Program-made: the position numbers and the translations under genes
Assembly (NCBI RefSeq): GCF_030408035.1
Contig: NZ_JASDCF010000007.1
Span: 1-64,000 of the forward strand
Direction: 5' to 3'
Source: Psychrobacter sp. APC 3426
Lineage (GTDB): Bacteria > Pseudomonadota > Gammaproteobacteria > Pseudomonadales > Moraxellaceae
Length of the DNA stretch: 64,000 nucleotides
The notes under the pieces: model-generated
Told to the model about the DNA's origin: nothing
Databases searched by the model: none
Seen by the model: the letters and a program-made list of their open reading frames with translations, nothing else
Shown here: one piece after another, positions 17,801 through 27,888 of the stretch
How positions within the stretch are numbered: position 1 is the stretch's first letter
Layout of the letters: each line of letters begins with the position of its first letter

Positions 17801-18289
17801 ATGACAAATAACCATTCTGACAATGTATTTTCTATTGAGATTGATGATACGGACAGACAGCTATTACGTTTGTTGCAGACTCAAGCGCGTATGAGCATTA
17901 CCGAGCTGGCTGAACGTGTCAACCTATCAGCCACGCCTTGTGCACGCCGCATTAAACGTCTGGAAGACACAGGTATTATCACAGGCTACCATACGCAAAC
18001 AGATGCGCAAAAGCTTGGCTACCCACTTGCCGTCTTTATCGCAATCAGTATGGATCGCCATACTGCCGAGCGTTTTGAGCTGTTTGAATCGAAAATCCAA
18101 AGCTTTGATGAAGTCATCAGTTGCAGCATCGTCACGGGTCGTACAGAAGACTATTTGATTAAAGTACGTGTGCGCGATATGGCACATTATGAAGAGTTTC
18201 TGTTACATAGGCTCAATCGTATCGAAGGCGTCGCTCAAGTACATACCAGTTTTGAGTTACGAGAAGTTTTTAGCCGTAACGTGGTTTAG
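17801..18289 (+). CDS. Lrp/AsnC family transcriptional regulator
   Basis: This 162-residue DNA-binding protein has a winged helix-turn-helix at the N terminus (DDTDRQLLRLLQTQARMSIT, then LAERVNLSATPCARRIKRLE). A C-terminal RAM/AsnC ligand-binding domain follows, with VTGRTEDYLIKVRVRDMAHY near residues 112-131. Such regulators sense amino acids and form octamers. Its 218-base divergent promoter region is shared with leuA, so leuA is an obvious candidate target. A TATAAT sits at 17765-17770, but no -35 at normal spacing is clear. Similar genes next to proline or branched-chain catabolism are common, so the ligand cannot be named. Confidence 0.9.
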   Translation: MTNNHSDNVFSIEIDDTDRQLLRLLQTQARMSITELAERVNLSATPCARRIKRLEDTGIITGYHTQTDAQKLGYPLAVFIAISMDRHTAERFELFESKIQSFDEVISCSIVTGRTEDYLIKVRVRDMAHYEEFLLHRLNRIEGVAQVHTSFELREVFSRNVV

Positions 18290-18298
18290 CCATAGGCT

Positions 18299-19564
18299 TT
18301 AAACGATCACTCGTGATTGTCGACGGAATACTAACAGTAGCAGCAACCCCAACATCAAACCAATCGCGGCAACCAACAGACCCGCGTTAAAGTTGTCATT
18401 CTGTCCTGCTAGCGCTACTGTCACCAATGGCCCTAAAAACTGCCCAAGCGCATAGGCTAAAGTTGCCAATCCTATCAGCAAATTAGAGTAAGTTGGATTG
18501 ATATTTTTGATGATATTCAAGGTCATCGAGACCATACCGACAAAGGTCAACCCTAAAATAGCGGCATTGCCATACAGTCCAATCGCACCGTCAAACCAAA
18601 TCGGCAAGCACATCCCCACTGCTTGCAATAGAGTCAAACCCATCAAAGTTTTTATCTCGCCAATTCGCTTGGCAAGAGCGCCCCATAAGGGATTAGACAG
18701 CATGGCAAAAACACCAACGACCAACCAAATCAACAACCCTGAATAAGAATGTGCCGTTAAGCGCTGTGTTGCCATGACGGGCAAAAAAGTCGCAGAGGTA
18801 ATATAACCAAAACCTGCCAGCACATAGCTTGCCGATAACAAAGCAATGGCTTTATGATGACCAGCAATCGCCTCATATAAAGCGCGTTTAAAATTTAGAT
18901 AGGTTTGATGCATGCTCAGGCGTTGGCTGAAGTGTTGCGAGTTCTGTAGATGCAAGTTCTTGGCTTTCGATAATGTCGGTCTTATAGCATAGAGCAACCA
19001 TAATAGTGGCAAACTACTGATTCCAGCCACCAGCCAAATCTTATCAAAATGATAACCGAGCATTAACAGCCACCACGTTAGTATCGCAGATGCACTAATA
19101 CCAACACCGATACCGGCATAATGTACGGCTGAGAGCACAGAGCGCCGCTCGGTACTTAGGTTTTGAATGATGAAAGATGAGCTTAAAATCATGGCAATAC
19201 CACTGGCAATGCCTGCTAGCAGCCGAATGACATACCAAAGATTGAGTGACAAGTCTGGTATTACCAGTAATATCGTGGTGATGACACTAACCACCGTCCA
19301 CAGCATCATCGTCTGCCATGTTGAGCGCTGAGGCACAAACATGGCAATCAGTGCGCCGATAAAATAGCCAATGTAGTTGATAGAGGCTAACCAACCTGCA
19401 ATCGTCGTTGATAGAGACAGTTGCATCATAATATCGGGCAAGGTGGCGGTAAATAAAAAGCGACCATAACCCATGACCACTGCCATGCAATAGAGACCGA
19501 TAAAAGCAATGGCTGTTTCATTGGTAATAGTAGAGACAGCACGGCGTTTAAAAGTAGTCATCAT
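18299..19564 (-). CDS. MFS transporter, YbfB/YjiJ-like
   Basis: This is a 421-residue inner-membrane protein with about twelve hydrophobic segments. The N-terminal AFIGLYCMAVVMGYGRFLFTA and LPDIMMQLSLSTTIAGWLAS are characteristic of the YbfB/YjiJ group of the major facilitator superfamily, whose substrates are mostly unknown. The two halves are joined by a basic loop around residues 200-225. The start is ambiguous: two adjacent ATG codons at 19564 and 19561 and an earlier one at 19594 are all possible without a clear ribosome site. It converges on the Lrp gene with a 9-base gap and follows the AarF-like kinase gene on the same strand. Confidence 0.85.
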   Translation of the reverse strand: MMTTFKRRAVSTITNETAIAFIGLYCMAVVMGYGRFLFTATLPDIMMQLSLSTTIAGWLASINYIGYFIGALIAMFVPQRSTWQTMMLWTVVSVITTILLVIPDLSLNLWYVIRLLAGIASGIAMILSSSFIIQNLSTERRSVLSAVHYAGIGVGISASAILTWWLLMLGYHFDKIWLVAGISSLPLLWLLYAIRPTLSKAKNLHLQNSQHFSQRLSMHQTYLNFKRALYEAIAGHHKAIALLSASYVLAGFGYITSATFLPVMATQRLTAHSYSGLLIWLVVGVFAMLSNPLWGALAKRIGEIKTLMGLTLLQAVGMCLPIWFDGAIGLYGNAAILGLTFVGMVSMTLNIIKNINPTYSNLLIGLATLAYALGQFLGPLVTVALAGQNDNFNAGLLVAAIGLMLGLLLLLVFRRQSRVIV

Positions 19565-19622
19565 GACAGCGCCATTTTGTGGCAATAAGCACACAATCCA
19601 TTGTGTTTTAGTATTTGCGTAT

Positions 19623-20975
19623 TTAAGAAACGTTTAACGTCGGTGGAATGCTAGGCTCATCTTCTGCTTGTCCTAGCATTTGCACACGCTGATCGCTAAA
19701 CATATCCATATCAGGGGCTAAAGTACGCATAAAACGATCAAAATAAAGCATCTGCTTGGTCAGTAACGCAAAATCACGTGGAAAATGAATACCATGACGC
19801 TTACCGACTTCCACAATCTCAAGCATCATTTGATTCAGCTCATCGGCTTGCTCTTTGCTATTAAAAGGTACGCCACTGGTAAAGGCTTTATCCTCTGCCA
19901 TGATGGTCTTCATCATACGCTGCAAATCATTACCCAATGCCACCACGTCAACCTGATTGCCACCATGCGTCATCTCCATATCAATCATATGGCGCGCCAT
20001 TGCTTGATAATCACTGTCTTGCATGGCTTGCATCATTCCCATACAGGCGCGCCAGCTCTCAGCCTTTAATTTTCCAACGATCCCAAAGTCCAAGAAGCCA
20101 ATACGACCATCCGTCAGCAGCATCAAATTGCCGGCATGTAAGTCAGCATGGAAACTATTACACAACATCAAACTGGCAAACCACGTGTTTAAAGTATCTG
20201 CCATCACTTGTGCAGGGTCAGCACAGTACTGACGCATGACCGACTCATCAACCATAGAGACACCATACAAGCGGCTCATGGTCAGTACACGCTTAGTGGT
20301 CAGCTCCTCATAAACCGTTGGTGCGACCACCCGAGTATTACCTGATACCGCTAAGAACTGCTGGAAATCGCGAATGTTTTGCGCCTCAGCGATAAAATCA
20401 GTTTCGGCAAGCATACGCAGACGAATCTCATCGATAATTGGTGCAATACTGGCAAATTTCATCGATGGCATGAGTATTTCAAGCAACTTGGTGACACCAT
20501 GTAATACGCCCAGATCCGTCTGCATGATGGTCTCAACACCTGGCTTTTGCACCTTTAATACCACCTCATCACCATTGTGTAATCGAGCGGCATGCACCTG
20601 AGCGATAGAAGCTGATGCTAAAGGCTCTCGCTCGATATGAGCAAACTTATCATCAAGCGTTAACCCATCAACGGCCAGTTCTTCTTTTAAGACCTGCTCA
20701 ATATAGGTATAAGACAATGGCGTGGTTTGATCCAAGCAGCTTTGAAATGCCTTTACATACTCACGTGGAAATAACGATGGTGTACTAGCGATAAATTGGC
20801 CAATCTTGATATAGGTCGTGCCCAACTGCTCAAAAGTTTCTTTTAACAACATCGCATCAGGCTTTTCACCCTTTGCGACTCTGAGCGCAGAAAGACCAGC
20901 CACGCTCGCGGTTTGGCGAACACGATTAACAACATTAAAGGTATGCTTTAATAAATGCGGACGATGAATTTTCAT
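19623..20975 (-). CDS. AarF/ABC1/UbiB-family protein kinase-like protein
   Basis: This 450-residue protein is of the ABC1 (UbiB/ADCK) atypical kinase family. The family hallmarks are visible: KIGQ in TTYIKIGQFIASTPSLFP (about 55-70), ASASIAQVHAA replacing a normal P-loop, the ExD pair in MLAETDFIAEAQN, FHADLHAGNLM and LDFGIVG. Such proteins support lipid and ubiquinone metabolism by a still poorly defined ATPase activity. It lacks the C-terminal membrane helices of true UbiB and is not next to ubiE/ubiJ. I therefore read it as a UbiB paralogue rather than the ubiquinone gene itself. ATG 20975 is used in preference to an upstream in-frame TTG. Confidence 0.85.
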   Translation of the reverse strand: MKIHRPHLLKHTFNVVNRVRQTASVAGLSALRVAKGEKPDAMLLKETFEQLGTTYIKIGQFIASTPSLFPREYVKAFQSCLDQTTPLSYTYIEQVLKEELAVDGLTLDDKFAHIEREPLASASIAQVHAARLHNGDEVVLKVQKPGVETIMQTDLGVLHGVTKLLEILMPSMKFASIAPIIDEIRLRMLAETDFIAEAQNIRDFQQFLAVSGNTRVVAPTVYEELTTKRVLTMSRLYGVSMVDESVMRQYCADPAQVMADTLNTWFASLMLCNSFHADLHAGNLMLLTDGRIGFLDFGIVGKLKAESWRACMGMMQAMQDSDYQAMARHMIDMEMTHGGNQVDVVALGNDLQRMMKTIMAEDKAFTSGVPFNSKEQADELNQMMLEIVEVGKRHGIHFPRDFALLTKQMLYFDRFMRTLAPDMDMFSDQRVQMLGQAEDEPSIPPTLNVS

Positions 20976-21077
20976 AAGAAACAACTATGGTAATAAAGAA
21001 AAGTGATAATAATAAAGAAAGTATAGTATGAACCAGTTGAACGATTGCTAATGCCTGCTACCAAGTCATTGAAAAAA

Positions 21078-21878
21078 TCATGGAGAAAGACTAGCACATA
21101 CTGGACAATGAACATCTTGTCGATAGCCCATTAATCGCTGCTGCATCTGCCTACCATCCCATATTAGCAGTTTGTTTGTCAGTGGATTTTTGGTTAATCC
21201 CAAATACTGCAGCGCAGCATTGGCCTGTAAATTACCCATGATGGCTGTCGTGCTAGCAAGCACCCCTGAATTGGCACAGCTACGCTCATCAGCCTCTGCA
21301 TCCACTGCTACAGAACCAAAAACACAATGATAGCAACCTGTATTGAGATGTGGCTCATACAACGCTAACTGCCCCTGCATGGCTATCGCTGAGGCAGATA
21401 ATAATGGAATCTGATAGCGCACACTAATGCGATTAATGATGTCACGCGTCGCAAAGTTGTCAGTGCAGTCTAATAGTAAATCGGGCTTACCTGTCGCCAT
21501 ATCAAGTAGCTCGTAAGCATTGTCTTCACTTAACCGTGCAACCGTACCGCGAGCAGATATTAAGGGATTAATCTTCTCCAACATTTCGGCAGCGATCAGC
21601 GCCTTGGGCTTACCAATATCTTCAGGTAAAAATAGCGTTTGCCGCTGCAAATTGCTTGCCTCAATCTCATCACCATCAATCAGATGAGTCTGCCCAAGTC
21701 CTGCACGTACTAAGGTCTCAGAGGCAGGACAACCCAGACCGCCCGCTCCTATTATGACCACACGAGACGATTTCAAGCGTAGCTGCGCATCGATATCCCA
21801 GCCATCAAGCAACACCTGCCGTGCGTAACGCATCAGCTCATCATCTGCTAGCTGCTTTGACTCTAACGACTGCACCAT
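21078..21878 (-). CDS. moeB: HesA/MoeB/ThiF family adenylyltransferase, probable MoeB
   Basis: This 266-residue E1-like enzyme adenylates the C-terminal Gly of a ubiquitin-like sulfur carrier, most likely MoaD for molybdopterin synthesis. It has RYARQVLLDGWDIDAQ, then the ATP-binding VVIIGAGGLGCPASETL, DGDEIEASNLQRQTLF and LLLDCTDNFATRD. Zinc-binding cysteine pairs are CYHC and CPVC near the C terminus. ThiF is the main alternative. The xdh molybdoenzyme genes 20 kb away show that the cell needs molybdopterin. The start at ATG 21878 has GGTGA six bases upstream. The gene follows prmC by 50 bases and is probably cotranscribed with it. Confidence 0.85.
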   Translation of the reverse strand: MVQSLESKQLADDELMRYARQVLLDGWDIDAQLRLKSSRVVIIGAGGLGCPASETLVRAGLGQTHLIDGDEIEASNLQRQTLFLPEDIGKPKALIAAEMLEKINPLISARGTVARLSEDNAYELLDMATGKPDLLLDCTDNFATRDIINRISVRYQIPLLSASAIAMQGQLALYEPHLNTGCYHCVFGSVAVDAEADERSCANSGVLASTTAIMGNLQANAALQYLGLTKNPLTNKLLIWDGRQMQQRLMGYRQDVHCPVCASLSP

Positions 21879-21928
21879 ATGTATCACCAAAACCTATTCA
21901 TAAATAGCCTACCAAAACAAATCACTGA

Positions 21929-22819
21929 CTAAATCCGCCCTAATGTCACCCGATCATTGCCACCAAAGTCCTGCACCGTTTGCACGACTATAAAGCTATT
22001 ATTTGAAAATATCTGACGTACTATTGCCCCTTGATCAAAGCCATGCTCAATCGCTAATAGCCCGTCTGTACGCAAATATTTTGGCGCTTGTTGAACAATA
22101 TGCTCTATATCGGCCAATCCGTGATTGGGCGCACTTAACGCGCTAATCGGTTCAGCTATTAAACGTGCTAAATGCTCGTCCGACTCATCAATATAAGGCG
22201 GATTTGAGACAATCACATCGAATAACGGCACGTCCTGAGTAGACAACTTGTCATACCAGCTGCTTTGTACAAACTCAATATCAGCAACATCATTGATAAC
22301 GGCATTGTGTTTAGCAACTTTCAATGCCTCTGCTGATAAATCGACCGCAATCGTCTGCCAATGACCATGTTTCGATTTGAGTTTTAACTCATGTGACAAA
22401 CTAATAGCAATACAACCTGACCCCGTGCCTAAGTCTAACAAGCGCTTTGGCTTATCATCATCTAAACTTTTTGGCTGAGACTCTATCCAATTTAACACTT
22501 GTTCAACCAACACTTCAGTGTCAGGTCGAGGGATTAGCGTATGCTCATTAACGGTAAAATTGAGCGACCAAAACCCTTGTTGTCCCGTTAAATAAGCGAG
22601 CGGTGTGCCAGCCTGCATTTTAGCAACGCCAGTATTAAATTGCTCAAGCTCACTATCAGACAGCTGATAACTCTCATCAGTGATTAAAAATGAGTTTGGC
22701 TTGTCGATGACATGGAGTAACCAATCCGTTAGCCAAAATGACGGCAATGCAGTACCTGCTTCCCCATCCGTCAGTTGCTGACTCTGCTGCTTTATTTGAC
22801 GAATGGTAAACGCTGTCAT
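21929..22819 (-). CDS. prmC: Release factor glutamine N5-methyltransferase PrmC
   Basis: PrmC methylates the Gln of the GGQ motif in release factors 1 and 2. The 296-residue protein has an N-terminal helical domain (PLAYLTGQQGFWSLNF is typical), the SAM-binding RLLDLGTGSGCIAISLSHEL, and the catalytic VSNPPYID. The C terminus ends GGNDRVTLGRI, the usual family ending. Unlike in E. coli it does not follow prfA; it is paired with moeB, an arrangement I believe is common in Moraxellaceae. The ATG has GAG seven bases ahead. The length is slightly above the E. coli protein (277) because of polar loops. Confidence 0.93.
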   Translation of the reverse strand: MTAFTIRQIKQQSQQLTDGEAGTALPSFWLTDWLLHVIDKPNSFLITDESYQLSDSELEQFNTGVAKMQAGTPLAYLTGQQGFWSLNFTVNEHTLIPRPDTEVLVEQVLNWIESQPKSLDDDKPKRLLDLGTGSGCIAISLSHELKLKSKHGHWQTIAVDLSAEALKVAKHNAVINDVADIEFVQSSWYDKLSTQDVPLFDVIVSNPPYIDESDEHLARLIAEPISALSAPNHGLADIEHIVQQAPKYLRTDGLLAIEHGFDQGAIVRQIFSNNSFIVVQTVQDFGGNDRVTLGRI

Positions 22820-22885
22820 AAATCACTCTTGAAAATACTGGTTAATGAATAAGGTCGCTTCACTGGTTATGGTTTATTATTCTAG

Positions 22886-24799
22886 CTATTCCGAGGCACG
22901 TGGTGGTGCATTGGTGTCTGTCAAATTAGGGTTTGCCTTGCTTAACGAGGGCTTACCACCACTATTGCTATCGTCATCGCCTTCATCACCATAAATATCA
23001 TCATTATCGCCAATGACGATATGCTTATCGACAAAGTAAATCAATGCAAGGATAGGAATGCCGATAGCAAAGGTAAATAAGAAGAAGAACGGATAGCCCA
23101 TTGCGTCAACGATACCACCAGAATATCCGCCCAGCACTTTAGGAGCCAATGTCATCAAGGAAGAGAATATAGAATACTGTACAGCGGTAAACTTAATCGA
23201 AGTCAGGGCGGATAAGAAGGCAATAAACACGGCACTGGCAAAGCCTGCTGCTAAGTTATCTAATATGACCGCAAGATACATATACTCTAGACTGCCTGGG
23301 TGATAGGTCAAAAGCACAAACAGTAAGTTGGTAATACTTGCTAGTATCGCCCCCAACATCATCACATGCATCATGCGCATTTTTTGCGCCAATATCCCGC
23401 CTAAGAAACCACCAGCGAGCGCCATTAGCACGCCTACCAACTTCACAGCATTGGCAATATCAACTTTACTAAAGCCCATGTCTTGATAAAACACATTAGA
23501 TATAACCCCTGCGACAATGTCAGAGATACGGTAAAGACCGATTAAGGCTAGTAATAACAATGCTTGCTTGCCATAACGCTTGAAGAAGTCCGCAATAGGG
23601 TCTATCCACATCGTTTTCGCGACTTCTTTTCTGGCCAGTCCCACTTTTATGAGCGAATATCCTACTGCCATTGCCACTGCTAAGCTACCAAATAACCGTA
23701 CCGTCTCAGCGATAAAACTCAGCAATACACTCTCGGTGTCTGTAAACAACCCACCGATGGCAATAAAGGCACCTATAAAACCAATGACGGTAATGATAAA
23801 TAGTAAGACAATTCTCACGTAATCATTACGCGTTTCGACCAGCAAAGAGACTTTGTTGATAATCTTAGGTTGGTTAAATATGAAGAATAATAGTAAAAGC
23901 GGCGCGCAAGCAACCAAAGCCAAGAAGTAAAAATTGACAGCGGGCTGGATGGCGAGCGGTATGAGTGTAATATCCGCATTCAAAAAGTTGTTATAAATAA
24001 TCTTTATTAAACTGAGCAAACCATATATCGAACCTGGTATCACTAACAAGCCAGCATATATAAAAAATGCCTTGAGATTGTTCTTTTGCTTTTTGAGCTG
24101 TAAAACTTCAGCAATCGGCTCATAACCCGCAAAGGTTGCCAAAATCCCGATAGACATCACCGCCGCCATAATATAATAAGTATTACGCCACGCTTCATAA
24201 CTATAAAGCGCTTCTGTAGAGCCGAAGTAGTCTGCTAAGTATAGCGCGCCTGCCCCAGCAACAATCATACCCACTCGATACCCTGCGACATACATGGCGG
24301 CTAATGTCGGCTGCAATGCTGGCGGTGCTATCTCAATACGATACGCATCGATGACAATATCCTGCGTCGCCGATGAGAAACCAAGTAGAACCGCTGATGC
24401 TGCCATAAACCACAGAGCTTGGTCACTGATCGGGTTAAAGCTCGCCATCAATAATATGGCAATTACGATAAGCAACTGCGAGGTGACAATCCATGCCCGA
24501 CGCCGACCAAGCCATTTGGTCAAAAAAGGAACAGGAAGCGCATCAATCAATGGTGCCCAAATAAACTTAAAAGAATAGCCAAGCGCCGCCCAACTAAACA
24601 TAGTCACGACACCGCGCTCAATACCTGCCTCACGCAGCCATAGTGATAGGCTCGAAAAAATGAGCAGAATAGGAATACCTGCGGCAAACCCTAAAAACAA
24701 TATAATAATAGCGCGAGGGTCAAGGTAAGCTTTCGCAGCTTCGCCCCATGATTTTTTTGCAACTGATTGATTGGGTGGCACAGATTTGACAGCAGACAT
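22886..24799 (-). CDS. ampG: AmpG-type muropeptide MFS transporter
   Basis: AmpG imports anhydro-muropeptides from the periplasm for cell-wall recycling. The 637-residue protein has about fourteen hydrophobic segments. Its N-terminal GFAAGIPILLIFSSLSLWLREAGI block, GYSFKFIWAPLIDALPVP, GRRRAWIV and SATQDIVIDAYRIE are strongly AmpG-like. A long central set of extra membrane segments and a hydrophilic acidic tail (DDDIYGDEGDDDSNSGG, last ~40 residues) make it longer than E. coli AmpG (491). The start is supported by GGTGAG five bases upstream. It probably heads the leftward series prmC-moeB-aarF. Confidence 0.9.
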   Translation of the reverse strand: MSAVKSVPPNQSVAKKSWGEAAKAYLDPRAIIILFLGFAAGIPILLIFSSLSLWLREAGIERGVVTMFSWAALGYSFKFIWAPLIDALPVPFLTKWLGRRRAWIVTSQLLIVIAILLMASFNPISDQALWFMAASAVLLGFSSATQDIVIDAYRIEIAPPALQPTLAAMYVAGYRVGMIVAGAGALYLADYFGSTEALYSYEAWRNTYYIMAAVMSIGILATFAGYEPIAEVLQLKKQKNNLKAFFIYAGLLVIPGSIYGLLSLIKIIYNNFLNADITLIPLAIQPAVNFYFLALVACAPLLLLFFIFNQPKIINKVSLLVETRNDYVRIVLLFIITVIGFIGAFIAIGGLFTDTESVLLSFIAETVRLFGSLAVAMAVGYSLIKVGLARKEVAKTMWIDPIADFFKRYGKQALLLLALIGLYRISDIVAGVISNVFYQDMGFSKVDIANAVKLVGVLMALAGGFLGGILAQKMRMMHVMMLGAILASITNLLFVLLTYHPGSLEYMYLAVILDNLAAGFASAVFIAFLSALTSIKFTAVQYSIFSSLMTLAPKVLGGYSGGIVDAMGYPFFFLFTFAIGIPILALIYFVDKHIVIGDNDDIYGDEGDDDSNSGGKPSLSKANPNLTDTNAPPRASE

Positions 24800-25342
24800 A
24801 ATAACTCACCAACACTTGAGATAAATAACACAACTTCGCACAGTTTTTATCAATCACTCGTATTTATCTCTTCTCGTACTTTCATTCATAGATAGAATCG
24901 ATAAAAACTGTTTAACGTTGTACAAATTTGACCATTACAACAAAATTCAATTATGGTACTTGAGAACGCCTACCTTGACTAGATATTTTTGCATTAACTT
25001 ATAAACGTGGCGGTTAGCCACCATCTATATTTCGACTTGGTAACGCGTTGTGTCATAACCTTGCTTTATTATAAATAGCCAACGTTAAAAACACTGATAC
25101 TGTCTTCTAAAGTTAAGCAGTAGTTAAGGGCTATTAACGACTTTTTGGACTGTTATTTTGGTCAAAGAAATCGACAAACTGGTCATATGAAAACTCTATA
25201 TTCCTAATTATCATAATTTGATAGCTATTTATTATATACAAGAATATTAACTTTGTTTTACACTACTCTCTTACTGCATATTTGTACGTTTTCACTTTTA
25301 TATACAGACAGGGTTTGTATATTTACTCAATAGGATTCAGTT
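24800..25342. other. Divergent intergenic region ampG / cysB
   Basis: This 543-base AT-rich gap must carry both promoters. I see a small hairpin GTGGC-GGTTA-GCCAC at 25007-25021 but no T-run after it, and no convincing ORF, repeat or RNA motif. CysB homologues often bind ahead of their own gene, so operators may be present. Confidence 0.4.
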
Positions 25343-26272
25343 ATGGCAATCGACGTAGTGGTCAATCAGCGACATCTACAAATCCAACTCAAACAGTTGG
25401 AGACTGTATGGCATACAGTAATCAACGGCTATAACTTAAGCCAAGCAGCGACAGTACTGCATACCAGTCAATCGAGCCTATCCAAACATATTGCTGCACT
25501 AGAAAACCAGTTGAAAACTGAAGTATTTATTCGTCAAGGCAAGCGTCTAACGGGTCTTACGACCATGGGTACAGCACTCATGCCACACATTGAGTCTATC
25601 TTTGCTGAAATCCGTACCATTGAGAATCTGAGTCTCGATTTTAATAATCCTAATACGGGTACACTGACGATTGCCACCACTCATACGCAGGCACGTTATG
25701 TACTGCCGCATGTGGTAAAAGAATTCAAAGAGCGTTTTCCTAAAGTTAATTTAATCTTGCAACAAGCCGATCCCGAGACTATCGCGCAGATGGTGATTCG
25801 CGGACAAGCCGATATCGGTATTGCCACCGAGTCTTTACTCTATAACAACTATCTACGCTGCTATCGATATTATGACTGGACGCATCGCGTCATTGTGCCG
25901 AGCGACCACGAACTTGCTGGACAAGAATCCATTGACTTACCCACATTGGCAAGCTATCCAATCGTGACTTATCATGGAGGCTTCACAGGACGCGGTGCCA
26001 TTGACAAAACTTTTGAAGCGGCAGGATTAGAGCCTGATATTGTATTAGCCGCGCTTGATGCTGATGTCATTAGCACCTATGTTGGTCTTGGCTTAGGTAT
26101 TGGTATCATTGCTGAGATGGCTTTTGAGCCAAGTCACTATCAAAACCTAACGGCGATTCCAGTCGACCATTTTGGGCGCTTTACCAGTTGGATGGCGGTA
26201 CGTGATGATGCAGAAATTCGCCAATATGGTCGTGCTTTTATGGAGCTCTGTCAAAAGCAGTTTAGTGAGTAG
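25343..26272 (+). CDS. cysB: LysR-type regulator, CysB family
   Basis: This 309-residue LysR-family regulator has an N-terminal helix-turn-helix (AATVLHTSQSSLSKHIAALE) and a C-terminal periplasmic-binding-like effector domain. The TTHTQARYVLPHVVKEF segment (residues 104-120) is the CysB/Cbl signature. That domain in CysB binds N-acetylserine or thiosulfate to activate cysteine biosynthesis genes. HGGFTGRGAIDKTFEAAGLEPD also fits. Cbl cannot be excluded, but a single such gene in this lineage would normally be CysB. Its neighbours are not sulfate genes. Confidence 0.87.
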   Translation: MAIDVVVNQRHLQIQLKQLETVWHTVINGYNLSQAATVLHTSQSSLSKHIAALENQLKTEVFIRQGKRLTGLTTMGTALMPHIESIFAEIRTIENLSLDFNNPNTGTLTIATTHTQARYVLPHVVKEFKERFPKVNLILQQADPETIAQMVIRGQADIGIATESLLYNNYLRCYRYYDWTHRVIVPSDHELAGQESIDLPTLASYPIVTYHGGFTGRGAIDKTFEAAGLEPDIVLAALDADVISTYVGLGLGIGIIAEMAFEPSHYQNLTAIPVDHFGRFTSWMAVRDDAEIRQYGRAFMELCQKQFSE

Positions 26273-26349
26273 CTTTTTAAATAGTAGCTTGTTAAATAGT
26301 AACTACTCTACGCATAGCTAATGAGCACTTTTATCTATAAAAATTCAAC

Positions 26350-26388
26350 GGCATCGTTATCAGCAGATAGCGGTGCCGCTTGCTTTTT
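26350..26388 (+). terminator. Rho-independent terminator of cysB
   Basis: GGCATCGTTATC (26350-26361) pairs with GATAGCGGTGCC (26366-26377) across a four-base loop with two G-T pairs, followed by GCTTGCTTTTTAT. The rest of the 344-base gap up to 26616 is AT-rich; I see no gene in it. Confidence 0.8.
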
Positions 26389-26616
26389 ATACTATTATTT
26401 CTCCTAAAAACTGTATTTCACTCCTGTACAACCATCACATTATTAAGATTTGTTATTACCTCATACTCTGACCTTGATATTCACTATAACTGCCCCATCA
26501 TACTAATTATTGAACAATCAGTAGGCAGTCACGTCAAACTAGTGCCTTCTATAACTATAATTGAATACAAATATAATAATGTCGTTGAGACACGGCATCA
26601 TAACAATAGGTGAATC

Positions 26617-27618
26617 ATGAGTAATACAATCCCTTTGTCATTTTTAGACCTAGCGCCCGTTCCTGAGGGTAACACCATCGCTGAAGGTATCGCCCAGACT
26701 GTTGAGACCGCACAACAAGCAGAGGCAGCCGGCTTCAACCGTTATTGGATGGCAGAGCACCACAATATGCCCGGTATCGCTAGTGCAGCGACCTCGGTGC
26801 TACTATCGCATATTGGTAGTCAAACCAAGCGCATCCGTATTGGTGCAGGCGGTGTGATGTTACCTAACCATGCTCCGCTGGTCATCGCTGAGCAATTTGG
26901 TACCTTGCAAGCACTCTATGGCGACCGTATTGATTTGGGCTTGGGCCGCGCCCCTGGTACAGATGGAGCGACGTTTCAGGCGCTACGTCGGCAAATGAAA
27001 GATGCTGAGCGCTTTCCGCAAGATGTACAAGAACTGATGTATTTTTTGGGCAATGATACTGATAATAGTCCTGTACAGGCATTCCCAGGCGCCAAATCAA
27101 ACATTCCCATTTGGATATTAGGCTCATCATTATTTGGAGCGACCCTAGCTGCACATTTAGGACTCCCTTATGTGTTCGCTTCTCATTTTGCCCCGCAGAT
27201 GCTTGGTCAAGCCATCACTGCTTACCGTGAGCAGTTCAAACCTTCGGCTTATTTAGATAAGCCTTACGTGATGCTAGCTGCGAATTTATTACTTGCTGAT
27301 GATGATGAAACTGCACAGTATCACTTTACCTCAGCGCAGCAGAGTTTTGTACGCTTACGCCGTGGTGAAACAGGTCAAATGCCAAAACCGACTCATGATA
27401 TGGATAGCATCTGGAGTCCAGCAGAAAAGATGATGGTAGACAGTGCACTATCAATATCATTTATTGGCTCTGTTGAGACTGTCAGACCCAAGCTGGCTAA
27501 ATTCCTTGAGCAGTATGCGCCAGATGAGCTCATTGTCACTGCGAACGTCCATAATCAAGCGGCTCGTTTACGCTCACTTGAACTTACACCTGAGCTAAAA
27601 TTGTTTACTTTACAATGA
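26617..27618 (+). CDS. LLM class flavin-dependent oxidoreductase (luciferase-like)
   Basis: This 333-residue protein is of the bacterial-luciferase superfamily, which uses reduced FMN and oxygen or F420-type cofactors. The type signature is clear: [40 protein letters not shown] and [20 protein letters not shown], then [20 protein letters not shown]. This is the YhbW-like subgroup of uncharacterised monooxygenases. The substrate is unknown. GGTG about six bases before the ATG supports the start. A short membrane protein gene follows after 48 bases and may share its transcript. Confidence 0.9.
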   Translation: MSNTIPLSFLDLAPVPEGNTIAEGIAQTVETAQQAEAAGFNRYWMAEHHNMPGIASAATSVLLSHIGSQTKRIRIGAGGVMLPNHAPLVIAEQFGTLQALYGDRIDLGLGRAPGTDGATFQALRRQMKDAERFPQDVQELMYFLGNDTDNSPVQAFPGAKSNIPIWILGSSLFGATLAAHLGLPYVFASHFAPQMLGQAITAYREQFKPSAYLDKPYVMLAANLLLADDDETAQYHFTSAQQSFVRLRRGETGQMPKPTHDMDSIWSPAEKMMVDSALSISFIGSVETVRPKLAKFLEQYAPDELIVTANVHNQAARLRSLELTPELKLFTLQ

Positions 27619-27666
27619 GATAAGACGCTTGCATAATTATTGATCGACTCTCATGAGGTAGCAGTG

Positions 27667-27819
27667 ATGGAATCTTCTGCTTTTATCGGTTCATCAATAT
27701 TTTTATATATCGTTGCCTTTATTGCTGTTATGGTCGTTGGCGGTTATTTGACGTACCGTACCAGCCCTAAACGTAAACAACGTCGAGACCACAAGCGCCG
27801 TAAAGACGATTTAAATTAG
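27667..27819 (+). CDS. Small single-pass membrane protein
   Basis: This 50-residue protein has one hydrophobic segment (IFLYIVAFIAVMVVGGYLTY, residues 11-30) followed by a strongly basic tail (SPKRKQRRDHKRRKD). By the positive-inside rule the tail is cytoplasmic. GAGG sits eight bases before the ATG, and a strong terminator begins about 70 bases after the stop. I do not recognise the family. It may be a membrane tether or a regulator of a larger partner, but this is only a guess. Confidence 0.72.
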   Translation: MESSAFIGSSIFLYIVAFIAVMVVGGYLTYRTSPKRKQRRDHKRRKDDLN

Positions 27820-27888
27820 GTCATGTTTTTAATTCAATTAGACTGTTATCTACAGTAAATATTTAAAAAACACCTAAATCAATGTAAA

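Noticed and set aside
19623-20975. ubiB of the ubiquinone pathway
   Set aside because: It lacks the C-terminal membrane helices and the ubiE/ubiJ neighbourhood; only the wider ABC1 family can be supported.
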